A DNA stretch of 64,000 nt from Bosea sp. OAE506 (GTDB lineage Bacteria > Pseudomonadota > Alphaproteobacteria > Rhizobiales > Beijerinckiaceae): the NCBI RefSeq assembly GCF_040546595.1, contig NZ_JBEPOB010000001.1, forward strand, positions 2,419,001-2,483,000, written 5' to 3'. This document shows, piece after piece, positions 1 through 8,351 of this stretch; position 1 is the first letter of the stretch, and the number at the start of each line of letters is the position of its first letter. A program made the translations under genes and the position numbers. Under the pieces are notes generated by a model, which saw only the letters and a program-made list of their open reading frames with translations, was not told the origin of the DNA and searched no databases.

Positions 1-894
1 ACGGTCAGCGGCGTCTGGGACCCGGCGCCTTCGGCCATGGCGCGCATGGCCACGACATTCCCGCAGGTGCCGCGCCTCGCCGATCCGGCGGCCATCATCG
101 CCGCCAGCGACTGCGTTTACATCGCCTCGCCACCGGCGTTCCATCTCGACCACGCGCGCGCCGCTCTGGCAGCTGGCAAGAGCGTCTTCTGCGAGAAGCC
201 GCTGGCGGTCGATGTCGAGGACGCTCGCGCCTTCGTGGCAGAGGCGGGAAATAGAGGGGCCGTCAATTTTCCCTTCGCCTCTTCGCTGGCCGTTGCGACC
301 TTGATGGACTGGATCGCGCAGGGCGCCGTCGGCACCGCCTCGCGCATCACGATCGAGGTCGCCTTCGCGACCTGGCCCCGGTCGTGGCAGGCCGAGGCCG
401 CCGCCTGGCTGGACGGGCGGCAACAGGGCGGCTTCACCCGAGAGGTGGTGTCGCATTTCCTCTTCCTGAGCCGCAGGTTGTTCGGTCCGCTGCACGGTCT
501 GACCGCGAGCGCGGCCTTTCCCGAGCCCGGACAGTCGGAGCGTTCGATCGAGGCGACGCTGATGGCCGGCGAGATTCCGGTCGCACTCAGGGGCAGCGTC
601 GGGACGACGCCGAAGGACGACCACAACATCTGGATGCTGGAAGGCGACCGGGGCGCGGTGCGGCTTTGCGACTGGTCCTTTGCCGAACGCCGCCGGCCCG
701 ATGGGACATGGGAGCGTGCGGCCGATGCGCTGTCGCAGGTGGAGGCGCGGCCGATCGCGCTCAGGCGCCAGATCGAGGGTGTGGTCAGGCTGACGCGCGG
801 GGAAGCGCACCACCTCGCGACGCTGACTGAAGCCCTGAACGTTCAGGAGATCGTCGAGGCCATTCTCGCCGATGGCGCGAGGGCCGCGGGGTAA
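1..894 (+). CDS. Gfo/Idh/MocA-family oxidoreductase (5' end cut by window)
   Basis: The reading frame is open from base 1, so the first visible ATG (37) is internal and the N-terminal nucleotide-binding glycines are missing. What remains fits the family of NAD(P)-dependent sugar/cyclitol dehydrogenases: the end of the Rossmann fold (VYIASPPAFH), the hallmark EKPLAV motif carrying the catalytic Lys, and the C-terminal alpha/beta domain (FTREVVSHFLFLSRRLFG). The protein should be soluble and cytoplasmic. The substrate cannot be inferred, and the upstream neighbour lies outside the window. The convergent gene on the other strand ends 13 bp away once its frameshift is corrected. Confidence 0.85.
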   Translation, partial: TVSGVWDPAPSAMARMATTFPQVPRLADPAAIIAASDCVYIASPPAFHLDHARAALAAGKSVFCEKPLAVDVEDARAFVAEAGNRGAVNFPFASSLAVATLMDWIAQGAVGTASRITIEVAFATWPRSWQAEAAAWLDGRQQGGFTREVVSHFLFLSRRLFGPLHGLTASAAFPEPGQSERSIEATLMAGEIPVALRGSVGTTPKDDHNIWMLEGDRGAVRLCDWSFAERRRPDGTWERAADALSQVEARPIALRRQIEGVVRLTRGEAHHLATLTEALNVQEIVEAILADGARAAG

Positions 895-907
895 TCAAAG
901 CCTGGCC

Positions 908-1685
908 TCAGACGATCTCCGCCAGACGCGTGTCCTGCGACAGCACCAGGCACCAATGCGGCTCGAAATCGGCGCCCAGCGGCCAGATGAAGTCCCCTGA
1001 AGATCTCCAGCAGGCGGGACTGGTAGCGCTCGAACCAGGCGCGCTGACAGAGCACGAACTTGGTCGCGCCGACGATGGTCTCGCGGTCGATGACGCAGAG
1101 CGGGACGATGTCGGGATTGGCCTCGAGATAGGCCTGCACCGCGACCATCAGCGTCGGGTAGCCAGGGTGGAGCATGTCGTCGAGGACGATCAGCCCGCCC
1201 TCGGCGAGGCAGGCGGTGGCCAGAGCGAGGTCCCGGCCGAGCGCGGCGCGGGAATGCTCGCCGTCGATATGGATGAAGCGTAGGGGCACGCCGCCAGCTT
1301 TGGCGAGGAGGTCTGCGGGCGCCATCGCGCCGGCATCGCCCTTGATCGTGCGGCGGCGCTCGGCCGCGATGCCGTGGCGGGCGCAATTGGCCTCGAAACG
1401 CTGCTCCACGCCGGGGTCCGGCCAGGAGAAGATATCGAGCGCCAGGGCGATTTCGTCCTGCTCGAGCGCGTGGGCGAGCGCAATGAAGAAGCGGCCCTCG
1501 AAGGCGCCGATTTCTGCGATCGGGCCGCGCAGGCCTTCCTCCGTCTGCAGCCGCAGCAGCCGCGCACAGATCGCCGCGGCGAAGCGCGATGACATGCCGA
1601 CCACCTGGTCGTAGCCCGAGGCGAGATAGGCCTCGACCGCGTCATGGCCTGGGGTGGGGAGGGCGGGATTCGCTGGCTTATTCAT
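908..1685 (-). CDS. Class I SAM-dependent methyltransferase, apparent frameshift near the 3' end
   Basis: A Methyltransf_24-type protein: IAEIGAFEGRFFIALAHAL is the SAM-binding motif I region, IHIDGEHS and LIVLDDMLHPGYP follow. I start it at ATG 1685 (MNKPANPAL). As sequenced, the frame runs on to 843 and overlaps the neighbouring dehydrogenase by 52 bp with an unnatural Arg/Ala-rich tail. Dropping one base from the C4 run at 994-997 restores a plausible C-terminus (DFIWPLGADFEPHW, then CLVLSQDTRLAEIV) ending in TGA at 908-910, just clear of the neighbour. It is therefore either a sequencing/assembly indel or a recent frameshift. Substrate unknown. Confidence 0.7.
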
Positions 1686-1745
1686 GGTCCCACTGTGACG
1701 ATGCGGCATGACGCTGTCACGCGGCATCGGGCCGGCAGAGCCCGG

Positions 1746-2102
1746 TCAGGCCTTGGCGTTGAAGATGAAGAAGGCGCCGGCCGCGATCAGCGCGAAGCCG
1801 ATGGCGTGGTTCCAGGTCAGGCTCTCCTTGAGCCAGAACACCGAGAAGCCAGCGAAGACGGTCAGGGTGATGACCTCCTGCATCGTCTTGAGTTCGGCGG
1901 TCGAATAGACGGCCGAGCCGATGCGGTTGGCCGGCACCGCCAGCATGTATTCCGGCAGCGCGATCATCCAGCTTGCGAGGATGGCCAGCCAGAGTGCTGT
2001 GCTCTTGTAGCTGAGATGGCCATACCAGGCGAAGGTCATGAAGACGTTGGAGCCGACCAGCATGGCGACCGGCAGGACATGGGCGGCGGTAATGGAGGGC
2101 AT
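1746..2102 (-). CDS. DMT-family membrane protein, DUF486
   Basis: A 118-residue protein with four predicted hydrophobic segments: VLPVAMLVGSNVFMTFAW, STALWLAILASWMIALPEY, EVITLTVFAGFSVFWL and AIGFALIAAGAFFIF. Length and the motif YMLAVPANRIG are typical of DUF486, small four-helix relatives of the drug/metabolite transporter superfamily. It presumably works as a dimer in the inner membrane. No substrate is known for the family. It is co-oriented with the SemiSWEET-like gene 66 bp upstream on the same strand, so the two may be co-transcribed. Confidence 0.85.
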   Translation of the reverse strand: MPSITAAHVLPVAMLVGSNVFMTFAWYGHLSYKSTALWLAILASWMIALPEYMLAVPANRIGSAVYSTAELKTMQEVITLTVFAGFSVFWLKESLTWNHAIGFALIAAGAFFIFNAKA

Positions 2103-2168
2103 GAAGGTTGTTCCCGTGGCGTGGCCGGGAACGCCCGGCGATCCGGTCTGTTCCTGCCGGCTGTCCGC

Positions 2169-2429
2169 TCAGCCGAAGCGCAGCTTCATCGAGAGGATGA
2201 GCAGCACGAGGCAGAGCGTCAGCGCATTGGCGAAGACGACCGGCCAGGAACCGATATGCAGCCCGTAGGTCAGCCAGAGCGCCGTCCCGGCCGCGAAGAG
2301 CGACTGCGTCCACAGCGAGATCGCCTTTGTGTCGCGGGTGCGGATGGTGCGCCAGGCCTGAGGCAGCCAGCACAGGCTGGTGAGCGCGGCGGCGGCGAAG
2401 CCGAGGATTTCGATGGAGGCGGGCGACAT
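2169..2429 (-). CDS. SemiSWEET-family PQ-loop transporter
   Basis: Only 86 residues with three transmembrane helices and the PQ-loop signature CWLPQAWRTIRTRDTKAISL, which is the layout of bacterial SemiSWEETs. These are half-size homologues of SWEET sugar uniporters that dimerise to form one translocation path. The length matches the family and the gene appears complete. The substrate (sucrose or glucose in studied members) cannot be read from the sequence. It lies upstream of the DUF486 gene on the same strand. Confidence 0.85.
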   Translation of the reverse strand: MSPASIEILGFAAAALTSLCWLPQAWRTIRTRDTKAISLWTQSLFAAGTALWLTYGLHIGSWPVVFANALTLCLVLLILSMKLRFG

Positions 2430-2494
2430 GGCGGGTTCCGGCGGGGGCTCGCGCTCTCATAGCGGGATTCGCCGCCGTGCGCTGCCGGCACGAT

Positions 2495-2512
2495 GGTTAA
2501 CCTCTCTTAACC
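2495..2512. promoter_or_regulatory. GGTTAA-N6-TTAACC palindrome upstream of the transglycosylase
   Basis: A perfect 6+6 inverted repeat lies about 45 bp before the lytic transglycosylase start, in an otherwise GC-rich stretch. It resembles the CtrA half-site pair TTAA-N7-TTAA but with a six-base spacer. Binding by CtrA is an inference only. Confidence 0.3.
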
Positions 2513-2556
2513 GCCACGCCCTAGTTTCGCGTCATTCCTGCGATTCGGTGGAGACC

Positions 2557-3741
2557 ATGCGCGCAACGATCCTGGCCCTGCCCCTTCTGCTCGCCGCCTC
2601 GGCCGTCTCGGCGCAGGGCAGCTTCCAGTCCTGCCTGTCCGGCCTGCGCAGCGATGCTGCGGCAAAGGGTGTCTCGGGGGCCACGTTCGACCGCGCCATG
2701 GCCGGTGTCGAGCCGGACATGAAGATCATCGAGGCGATGAACAACCAGCCGGAGTTCAAGACCCCGATCTGGGATTATCTCGGCACGCTCGTCGACGACG
2801 AGAAGGTCGCGGAAGGCCGCGCCATGATGCGCCAGCACGCCTCGGTGCTCGCGGCGGCCGAACAGCGCTTCGGTGTCGACCGTCACACCATCGCCGCCGT
2901 CTGGGGCGTGGAGAGCGATTTCGGCAAGGCCAAGGGCCGATGGCCGCTGGTGCAGGCGCTCTCCACCGGCGCCTGCCTGGCGCCGCGCCGCAACGCCTTC
3001 TTCAAGGGCGAGCTGTTCGCGACGCTGCAGATCATCCAGCGTGGTGACGTCCGCCCCGAGCGGCTGTTCGGCTCATGGGCCGGCGCCTTCGGCCACACCC
3101 AGTTCATCCCGACGACCTATCTGCGGCTCGCCGTCGACGGCGACGGCGACGGGCGGCGCGACCTCGTCGACTCGATCCCCGATGCGCTGCATTCCACTGC
3201 CAACTTCATGGACAAGGCGGGTTGGGTCACCGGCGCGACCTGGGGTTATGAGGTGCGCGTGCCGGACGGCTATTCCGGCCCGAGCGGGCGCAATCCCAAG
3301 CAGCCTGTCTCGTCCTGGGCGGCGCGGGGCATCGTCAAGTTCGACGGTTCGCCGCTCAACGGCACCGGCAATGCCGGGCTCTTGATGCCGGCGGGGCGCA
3401 ACGGCCCGGCTTTCCTCGTCTTCAAGAACTACGACGCGGCCTACAGCTACAATGGTGCGGATTCCTATGCGCTCGCGATTTCGCTCCTCTCCGACCGGCT
3501 GCGCGGGCGCCCGGGCGTGCAGGGCGAGTGGCCGACCGACGACCTGCCGCTCTCGCGCGAGCAGCGGCGCGAGTTGCAGCGGCTCCTGATCGCGCGCGGC
3601 TACAATGTCGGCGAGCCGGACGGAGCCGTCGGCTCGCTGACTCGAGCCGCGATCAAGGAGGTCGAGGCCAGGCTCGGCCTGCCCCAGACCGGGCGGCCCG
3701 GCGAGAAGGTCCTGCGCGCGCTGAAGAGCGGTCGGGTCTAG
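2557..3741 (+). CDS. Lytic murein transglycosylase (MltB/SLT_2 type) with peptidoglycan-binding domain
   Basis: This enzyme should cleave the MurNAc-GlcNAc bond of peptidoglycan with formation of 1,6-anhydroMurNAc. ATG 2557 follows a GGAG ribosome site and gives a clean signal peptide (MRATILALPLLLAASAVSAQG), so the protein is periplasmic. The SLT_2 domain covers about residues 25-325. Catalytic Glu119 lies in WGVESDFG, and GAFGHTQFIPTTYL is the substrate-groove motif. A PG_binding_1 domain occupies about 330-394 (RRELQRLLIARGYNVGEPDG). Length (394 aa) is typical of alphaproteobacterial members. A TTAACC palindrome sits just upstream. Confidence 0.92.
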   Translation: MRATILALPLLLAASAVSAQGSFQSCLSGLRSDAAAKGVSGATFDRAMAGVEPDMKIIEAMNNQPEFKTPIWDYLGTLVDDEKVAEGRAMMRQHASVLAAAEQRFGVDRHTIAAVWGVESDFGKAKGRWPLVQALSTGACLAPRRNAFFKGELFATLQIIQRGDVRPERLFGSWAGAFGHTQFIPTTYLRLAVDGDGDGRRDLVDSIPDALHSTANFMDKAGWVTGATWGYEVRVPDGYSGPSGRNPKQPVSSWAARGIVKFDGSPLNGTGNAGLLMPAGRNGPAFLVFKNYDAAYSYNGADSYALAISLLSDRLRGRPGVQGEWPTDDLPLSREQRRELQRLLIARGYNVGEPDGAVGSLTRAAIKEVEARLGLPQTGRPGEKVLRALKSGRV

Positions 3742-3751
3742 CCTCGGAGTC

Positions 3752-3831
3752 ATGCTCGGGCTTGACCCGAGCATCTCCTGCACGGGATTCTCGGGTCTGC
3801 GCTTCGCTTCGCCCAAGAATGACGGAATTCC
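3752..3831. repeat. Intergenic palindromic element, copy 1
   Basis: Two adjacent hairpins fill the gap between the transglycosylase and ridA. The first is ATGCTCGGG-cttga-CCCGAGCAT (3752-3774). The second is an imperfect stem, ATTCTCGGG paired with CCCAAGAAT (about 3786-3822). The core tcgggcttgacccga recurs exactly after leuB (7184-7212), so this looks like a dispersed extragenic palindrome that may also end the upstream transcript. Confidence 0.6.
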
Positions 3832-3832
3832 C

Positions 3833-4228
3833 ATGACCCGCCGCCTGATTTCGACCGGCTCGCCCTTCGAGACCGCCTTCGGCTATTCGCGGGCGGTGAT
3901 CGACGGCGATCTCGTCTTCGTCTCCGGCACCACCGGCTACGACTACGTCACCATGACCCTGCCGGAGGATGCGGCCGAGCAGGCACGCAATATCTTCCGG
4001 ACGCTGGAGGCGGTGCTGGAGGAGGCCGGCTCCTCGCTCGCCGGCGTGGTGCGGGCGCAGTATTTCGTCACCGACCGGGCCTATTGCGAGTCGGTGCTGA
4101 CCGTCTGCGGCGAGGTCTTCCGCGAGGTGCGGCCGGCAGCCGGCATCTATGTCGTGACGGGGCTGCTGAAGCCGGAGATGAAGGTCGAGATCGAGGTCAC
4201 GGCGAGGCTGCGCGCCGCCACCGCCTGA
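3833..4228 (+). CDS. RidA-family (YjgF/YER057c/UK114) protein
   Basis: A 131-residue single-domain member of the Rid family, small trimeric cytosolic proteins of which RidA hydrolyses reactive enamine/imine intermediates from PLP enzymes. Visible landmarks are LVFVSGTTGYDY near the N-terminus, QARNIFRTLEAVLEEAG in the central helix, and the C-terminal TGLLKPEMKVEIEVTA. The Arg that binds the carboxylate in true RidA (usually in an RxxV context) is not clearly placed, so this may be a Rid subfamily with another role. I start at ATG 3833; the longer frame upstream is the palindromic repeat. Confidence 0.85.
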   Translation: MTRRLISTGSPFETAFGYSRAVIDGDLVFVSGTTGYDYVTMTLPEDAAEQARNIFRTLEAVLEEAGSSLAGVVRAQYFVTDRAYCESVLTVCGEVFREVRPAAGIYVVTGLLKPEMKVEIEVTARLRAATA

Positions 4229-4324
4229 GGGGGGGCTTTCGGGAGGCCACTGGACATCTGGTATATCTCTTGCTTCGATGCAGGCGGACCGGCCGCCCCT
4301 TGCAACGAGAGAGCAGGAACCCCC

Positions 4325-5914
4325 ATGTCGATCGATCGCCGCACAGCCCTCAAAGGAGCCGGCGCGCTCGCCGCCTCCGCCTTTGTGTCCAAGACGGCCT
4401 TCTCGCAGAGCGCCGCTGCCGCGCTGCGCTTCATCCCCTCGACGCCGCTGCCCTCGCTCGATCCGATCACCGCGACGAGCTATGTGATCCGCAATCATGG
4501 CTATCTGATATATGATACGCTGTTCGCGACGGATGCCCAGTTCGGCATCAAGCCGCAGATGGTCGAGGCCTGGGAGACGGCGCCGGACGGTTTGAAATGG
4601 ACCTTCCGCCTGCGCGACGGCCTCGTCTTCCACGACGACCAGCCGGTCACCTCGAAGGACTGCATCGCCTCGATCGCCCGCTGGTCGAAGCGCGATGCCT
4701 TCGGCCAGACCTTCGCGACCTTCGTCGAGGGCTACCAGGTGGTCGATCAGCGGACTTTCTCGATCGCGCTGAAGAAGCCGTTCCCGATGATGACCGCCGC
4801 GCTCGGCAAGCTCTCGTCGAACGTGCCTTTCATCATGCCAGAGCGGGTGGCACTGACCGACCACCTGAAGAACATCGCCGAGCCGATCGGCTCCGGGCCC
4901 TGGCGCTTCATGGACAAGCAGTGGGTGCCCGGCCAGAACGCGATCTATGAGCGCTTCGCCGCCTACAAGCCGCGCGAGGAGGCGCCGTCCTGGGCCGCTG
5001 GCGGCAAGGTCGCCAAGATCAACCGCATCGAATGGGTGGCGCTCACGGAGCCCGGCGCGGCAGTCGGCGCGCTGACCAAGGGCGAAGTCGACTGGTACGA
5101 GCAGCCGCCGGTCGATCTCCTGCCGGTTCTCAAGGCCAACAAGGACATCACCATCGAGAACGTGCCGCTGGGCCTGTTCCTGCTGATGCGCTTCAACCAG
5201 ATGCAGCCGCCGTTCAACAATCCGGCCATCCGGCGCGCGGTGATGATGGCGGTCAACCAGACCGACTATATGGAGGCCGTCGTCGGCGATGCCGCCTATT
5301 ACAAGGAGGCCAAGACCTTCCTGACGCCGGGCGCGCCGATGTCCACCGGCGCCGGCGGGGCCGAGGCGATGCAGGGCAATCTCGAGAAGGCCAAGGCCAT
5401 GCTCAAGGAGGCCGGCTACAAGGGCGAGAAGGTCGTCCTGCTGGCCCCGGCCGACCAACCGATCGCCTATCAGCAGTGCATGGTGACCGAGGATCTGTTC
5501 AAGAAGCTCGGCATCAATTCCGAACTCGTTGCGACCGACTGGGCGAGCTTCATCGGCCGGCGCGCCAATCGCGGCCTGCCGGAGCAGGGCGGCTGGTCCT
5601 GCTTCCATACGCTGTGGTCCTGCGCCGATACGCTGAACCCGGCGCTGCACCCGCTGATCCGCGCCAATGGCGGCTCCGCCTGGTTCGGCTGGCCCGATGA
5701 TCCGCAGATCGAGGCCCTGCGTGACCAGTGGATCGCCGAGCCGGATCTCGGCAAGCAGAAGGAGATCGCGGCCTCGCTGGAGCGGCGCGCCTTCGAATTC
5801 GTGCCCTATGTCCCGGCCGGCCTCGTCCAGCAGCCGATGGCCTATCGCAAGAGCCTGACCGGCATGGTGCTCTCGCCGGTGCAGTTCTTCTGGAACATGG
5901 AGAAGAAGGTCTGA
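4325..5914 (+). CDS. ABC transporter substrate-binding protein, peptide/nickel class (SBP_bac_5)
   Basis: A 529-residue periplasmic binding protein of the DppA/OppA class. The N-terminus has a Tat-like signal (SIDRRTALKGAGALAASAF). LDPITATSYVIRNHGYLIYD and the core GLKWTFRLRDGLVFHDDQPV are diagnostic of SBP_bac_5 proteins. The start follows an AGGAA ribosome site. No permease or ATPase gene is adjacent, so it either serves a transporter encoded elsewhere or works alone. The ligand (peptide, opine or similar) cannot be predicted. A GC-rich hairpin follows at 5953-5980. Confidence 0.9.
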   Translation: MSIDRRTALKGAGALAASAFVSKTAFSQSAAAALRFIPSTPLPSLDPITATSYVIRNHGYLIYDTLFATDAQFGIKPQMVEAWETAPDGLKWTFRLRDGLVFHDDQPVTSKDCIASIARWSKRDAFGQTFATFVEGYQVVDQRTFSIALKKPFPMMTAALGKLSSNVPFIMPERVALTDHLKNIAEPIGSGPWRFMDKQWVPGQNAIYERFAAYKPREEAPSWAAGGKVAKINRIEWVALTEPGAAVGALTKGEVDWYEQPPVDLLPVLKANKDITIENVPLGLFLLMRFNQMQPPFNNPAIRRAVMMAVNQTDYMEAVVGDAAYYKEAKTFLTPGAPMSTGAGGAEAMQGNLEKAKAMLKEAGYKGEKVVLLAPADQPIAYQQCMVTEDLFKKLGINSELVATDWASFIGRRANRGLPEQGGWSCFHTLWSCADTLNPALHPLIRANGGSAWFGWPDDPQIEALRDQWIAEPDLGKQKEIAASLERRAFEFVPYVPAGLVQQPMAYRKSLTGMVLSPVQFFWNMEKKV

Positions 5915-5952
5915 GCGGGGCGCGGCGGAGCCATCCGTCATGACACCAGGGC

Positions 5953-5980
5953 GGATCGGGCGCGCATCGGCGTCCGATCC
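5953..5980 (+). terminator. Hairpin downstream of the peptide-binding protein
   Basis: GGATCGG (5953-5959) pairs with CCGATCC (5974-5980), and an inner CGC/GCG adds stability. There is no U-tract, so it is only a candidate terminator or mRNA 3' stabiliser between the binding-protein gene and leuB. Confidence 0.35.
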
Positions 5981-6059
5981 CGCGCTTGCCTGCGCCGGCC
6001 CGTCCCCGTAATCAGCCCGGCATCATCCGCAGACAAGAAACCAGCGCGAGGCGACGACC

Positions 6060-7169
6060 ATGGCGACCCACAAGCTCCTGATGCTTCCCGGCGACGGGAT
6101 CGGCCCCGAGGTGATGGGCCAGGTCGAGCAGATCGTCTCCTGGTTCGGCAAGCAGGGGCTCGCCTCCTTCGAGATCGAGAAGGGTCTCGTCGGCGGTGCG
6201 GCCTATGACGCGCACAAGCAGGCGATCTCGGAAGGCGACATGAAGCTCGCCCAGCAGGCGGACGCCGTGCTCTTCGGCGCCGTCGGCGGGCCGAAATGGG
6301 CTGACGTGCCCTATCAGCACCGTCCCGAGGCCGGGCTTTTGCGCCTGCGCAAGGATCTCGGCCTGTTCGCCAATCTGCGGCCGGCGATCTGCTATCCGGC
6401 GCTGGCCTCGGCCTCCTCGCTCAAGCCCGAGGTCGTCGAGGGGCTCGACATCCTGATCGTGCGCGAGCTCACCGGTGGCGTGTATTTCGGCGAGCCGAAG
6501 GAGATCGTGACGCTCGAGGACGGCTCCAAGCGCGGCATCGACACGCAGCTCTACACCACGCCCGAGATCGACCGGATCTGCCGCGTCGCCTTCGAGCTGG
6601 CGCGCACGCGCCGCAACAAGGTCTCCTCGGCCGAGAAGCACAACGTCATGAAGACCGGCGTGCTCTGGAAGCAGACGGTGACCGCGCTGCACGCCAAGGA
6701 CTACGCCGATGTCGAGCTCGAGCATGTGCTGGCCGACAACTGCGCCATGCAGCTGGTGCGCTGGCCCAAGCAGTATGACGTCATCGTCACCGACAACCTC
6801 TTCGGCGACATCCTCTCCGACGTGGCGGCGATGCTGACCGGCTCGCTGGGCATGCTTCCTTCCGCCTCGCTCGGCGCCGAGGATTCGGCGACGGGCAAGC
6901 GCAAGGCGCTCTACGAGCCGGTCCACGGCTCGGCGCCGGACATCGCCGGCAAGGGGCTCGCCAACCCGATCGCGATGATCGGCTCCTTCGCGATGGCTCT
7001 GCGCTACTCCTTCGGCGCGATCGAGGCGGCCGACCGGCTGGAAGGCGCGATCGCCGACGTGCTCGGCTCCGGCACTCGCACCAAGGACATTGCCGCACCC
7101 GGCGCCAACGCCGTCTCGACCGGCGAGATGGGCCAGGCCATCGTCAAGGCGCTGGAGGCGCGCGGCTGA
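6060..7169 (+). CDS. leuB: 3-isopropylmalate dehydrogenase
   Basis: Catalyses NAD-dependent oxidation and decarboxylation of 3-isopropylmalate, the third step of leucine synthesis. At 369 aa it is full length for a proteobacterial LeuB. Landmarks are [10 protein letters not shown] at the N-terminus, GAVGGPKW, the substrate-binding region [16 protein letters not shown], the catalytic Tyr/Lys region ([43 protein letters not shown]), and the NAD-binding [14 protein letters not shown]. Start ATG 6060 has a GCGAGG ribosome site. leuC and leuD are not in the window. A perfect 12-bp hairpin follows the stop. Confidence 0.97.
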   Translation: MATHKLLMLPGDGIGPEVMGQVEQIVSWFGKQGLASFEIEKGLVGGAAYDAHKQAISEGDMKLAQQADAVLFGAVGGPKWADVPYQHRPEAGLLRLRKDLGLFANLRPAICYPALASASSLKPEVVEGLDILIVRELTGGVYFGEPKEIVTLEDGSKRGIDTQLYTTPEIDRICRVAFELARTRRNKVSSAEKHNVMKTGVLWKQTVTALHAKDYADVELEHVLADNCAMQLVRWPKQYDVIVTDNLFGDILSDVAAMLTGSLGMLPSASLGAEDSATGKRKALYEPVHGSAPDIAGKGLANPIAMIGSFAMALRYSFGAIEAADRLEGAIADVLGSGTRTKDIAAPGANAVSTGEMGQAIVKALEARG

Positions 7170-7183
7170 GAGAGGCGAGCGTC

Positions 7184-7212
7184 GTGATGGTCGGGCTTGA
7201 CCCGACCATCAC
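7184..7212. repeat. Intergenic palindrome, copy 2 (possible leuB terminator)
   Basis: GTGATGGTCGGG (7184-7195), loop cttga, then CCCGACCATCAC (7201-7212): a perfect 12-bp stem 14 bp after leuB. It shares the 15-base core tcgggcttgacccga with the element at 3752. No U-tract follows. Confidence 0.6.
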
Positions 7213-7306
7213 AGGCCGGCGCACTACCTCTCCCCCTCGTGAATTGCGCGCGGCGTCCGGCCATGCGCTAGAGTGGCGGCATCCGAAACGGAGCGATGCC
7301 CGTCCG

Positions 7307-8263
7307 ATGCTGATCAAGAACCGTCCGAGCTGGTCCATTCCCGAGAGCGAGGCGACGCCGGAATCGGTGTTCTTCAACCGCCGCTCCTTCATGGCCGGCG
7401 GGGCCGGGCTGATCGCTGGCGCCGCGCTTCCCGGTGCGGCTGCGGCCCAGGGCGCCGATCCGACGCTCGATCTCTATCCCGCCAAGCGCAACGCCGCCTA
7501 CACGCTCGATCGGGCCGTGACCGACGAGGATCTGGCGTCGAGCTACAACAATTTCTACGAGTTCGGCACGTCCAAGGACATCGTCGCCTCCTCGAAGAGG
7601 CTGGTGAGCCGGCCCTGGACGATCGCGATCGACGGGATGGTCGAGAAGCCCTTCGAGATCGGCTTCGACGACCTTGTGCGCAAGCTGCCGCTGGAAGAGC
7701 GGCTCTACCGCTTCCGCTGCGTCGAGAGCTGGTCGATGGCGGTTCCGTGGACGGGCATCCCGCTCAAGGCCTTCGTCGACTATGCCAAGCCGCTCTCTTC
7801 AGCGAAATACATCCGCTTCGAGACCTTCCTGAATCCGCGCATGGCTCCGGGCCAGTCGCAGCGCTGGTATCCCTGGCCCTATACCGAGGGGCTGACCCTG
7901 GCCGAGGCAGCGAACGAATTGCCGCTGCTCGTGACGGGCATCTACGGCAAGCCGATCCCGAGCCAGCATGGCGCGCCGGTGCGGTTGATCGTGCCGTGGA
8001 AGTACGGGTTCAAGTCGGTGAAATCGATCACCAAGATCAGCTTCGTCGCCGAGCGCCCGAAAACCTTCTGGGAGGGGCTGCAATCCTCCGAATACGGCTT
8101 CTGGGCGAATGTGAACCCCGAGGTGCCGCATCCGCGCTGGAGCCAGGCGAGCGAGCAGCTGCTGGGCTCGCGCGACCGTCGCCCGACGTTGCTCTACAAC
8201 GGCTATGGCGAGCAGGTCGCGGGGCTCTACAAGGGGCTCGAGGGCGAAAAGCTGTTCATGTGA
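7307..8263 (+). CDS. msrP: Protein-methionine-sulfoxide reductase catalytic subunit MsrP (YedY)
   Basis: Periplasmic molybdopterin enzyme that reduces methionine sulfoxide in oxidised envelope proteins. Residues 1-50 contain a Tat signal (NRRSFMAGGAGLIAGAALPG) ending at AAAAQG. The Mo-coordinating Cys is in YRFRCVESWSMAVPW, and the cofactor-binding region PRMAPGQ...RWYPWPYTEGL and VPWKYGFKSVKSI are conserved. At 318 aa it is complete. Its usual partner, the heme-containing membrane subunit MsrQ, is not adjacent; the next gene is ogt. Start ATG 7307 is the first Met that places the signal peptide correctly. Confidence 0.93.
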   Translation: MLIKNRPSWSIPESEATPESVFFNRRSFMAGGAGLIAGAALPGAAAAQGADPTLDLYPAKRNAAYTLDRAVTDEDLASSYNNFYEFGTSKDIVASSKRLVSRPWTIAIDGMVEKPFEIGFDDLVRKLPLEERLYRFRCVESWSMAVPWTGIPLKAFVDYAKPLSSAKYIRFETFLNPRMAPGQSQRWYPWPYTEGLTLAEAANELPLLVTGIYGKPIPSQHGAPVRLIVPWKYGFKSVKSITKISFVAERPKTFWEGLQSSEYGFWANVNPEVPHPRWSQASEQLLGSRDRRPTLLYNGYGEQVAGLYKGLEGEKLFM

Positions 8264-8351
8264 GGGCTGGAGCCCCGCCGCCGCTTGACCGCGGCGGTGG
8301 CGCATGGGGACAATCGACGCCCGGCGCCGGTCGCCGCCCGAGACAGACGGA

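Noticed and set aside
843..894. Genuine 52-bp overlap between the convergent dehydrogenase and methyltransferase genes
   Set aside because: The overlap disappears when the probable one-base frameshift at 994-997 is corrected, and the overlapping tail has no protein-like character.
3653..5941. Long minus-strand open frame (762 codons) opposite ridA and the peptide-binding protein
   Set aside because: It is antisense to two well-supported genes, is rich in Arg/His/Gly, has no homology features, and reflects GC-rich third-position bias.
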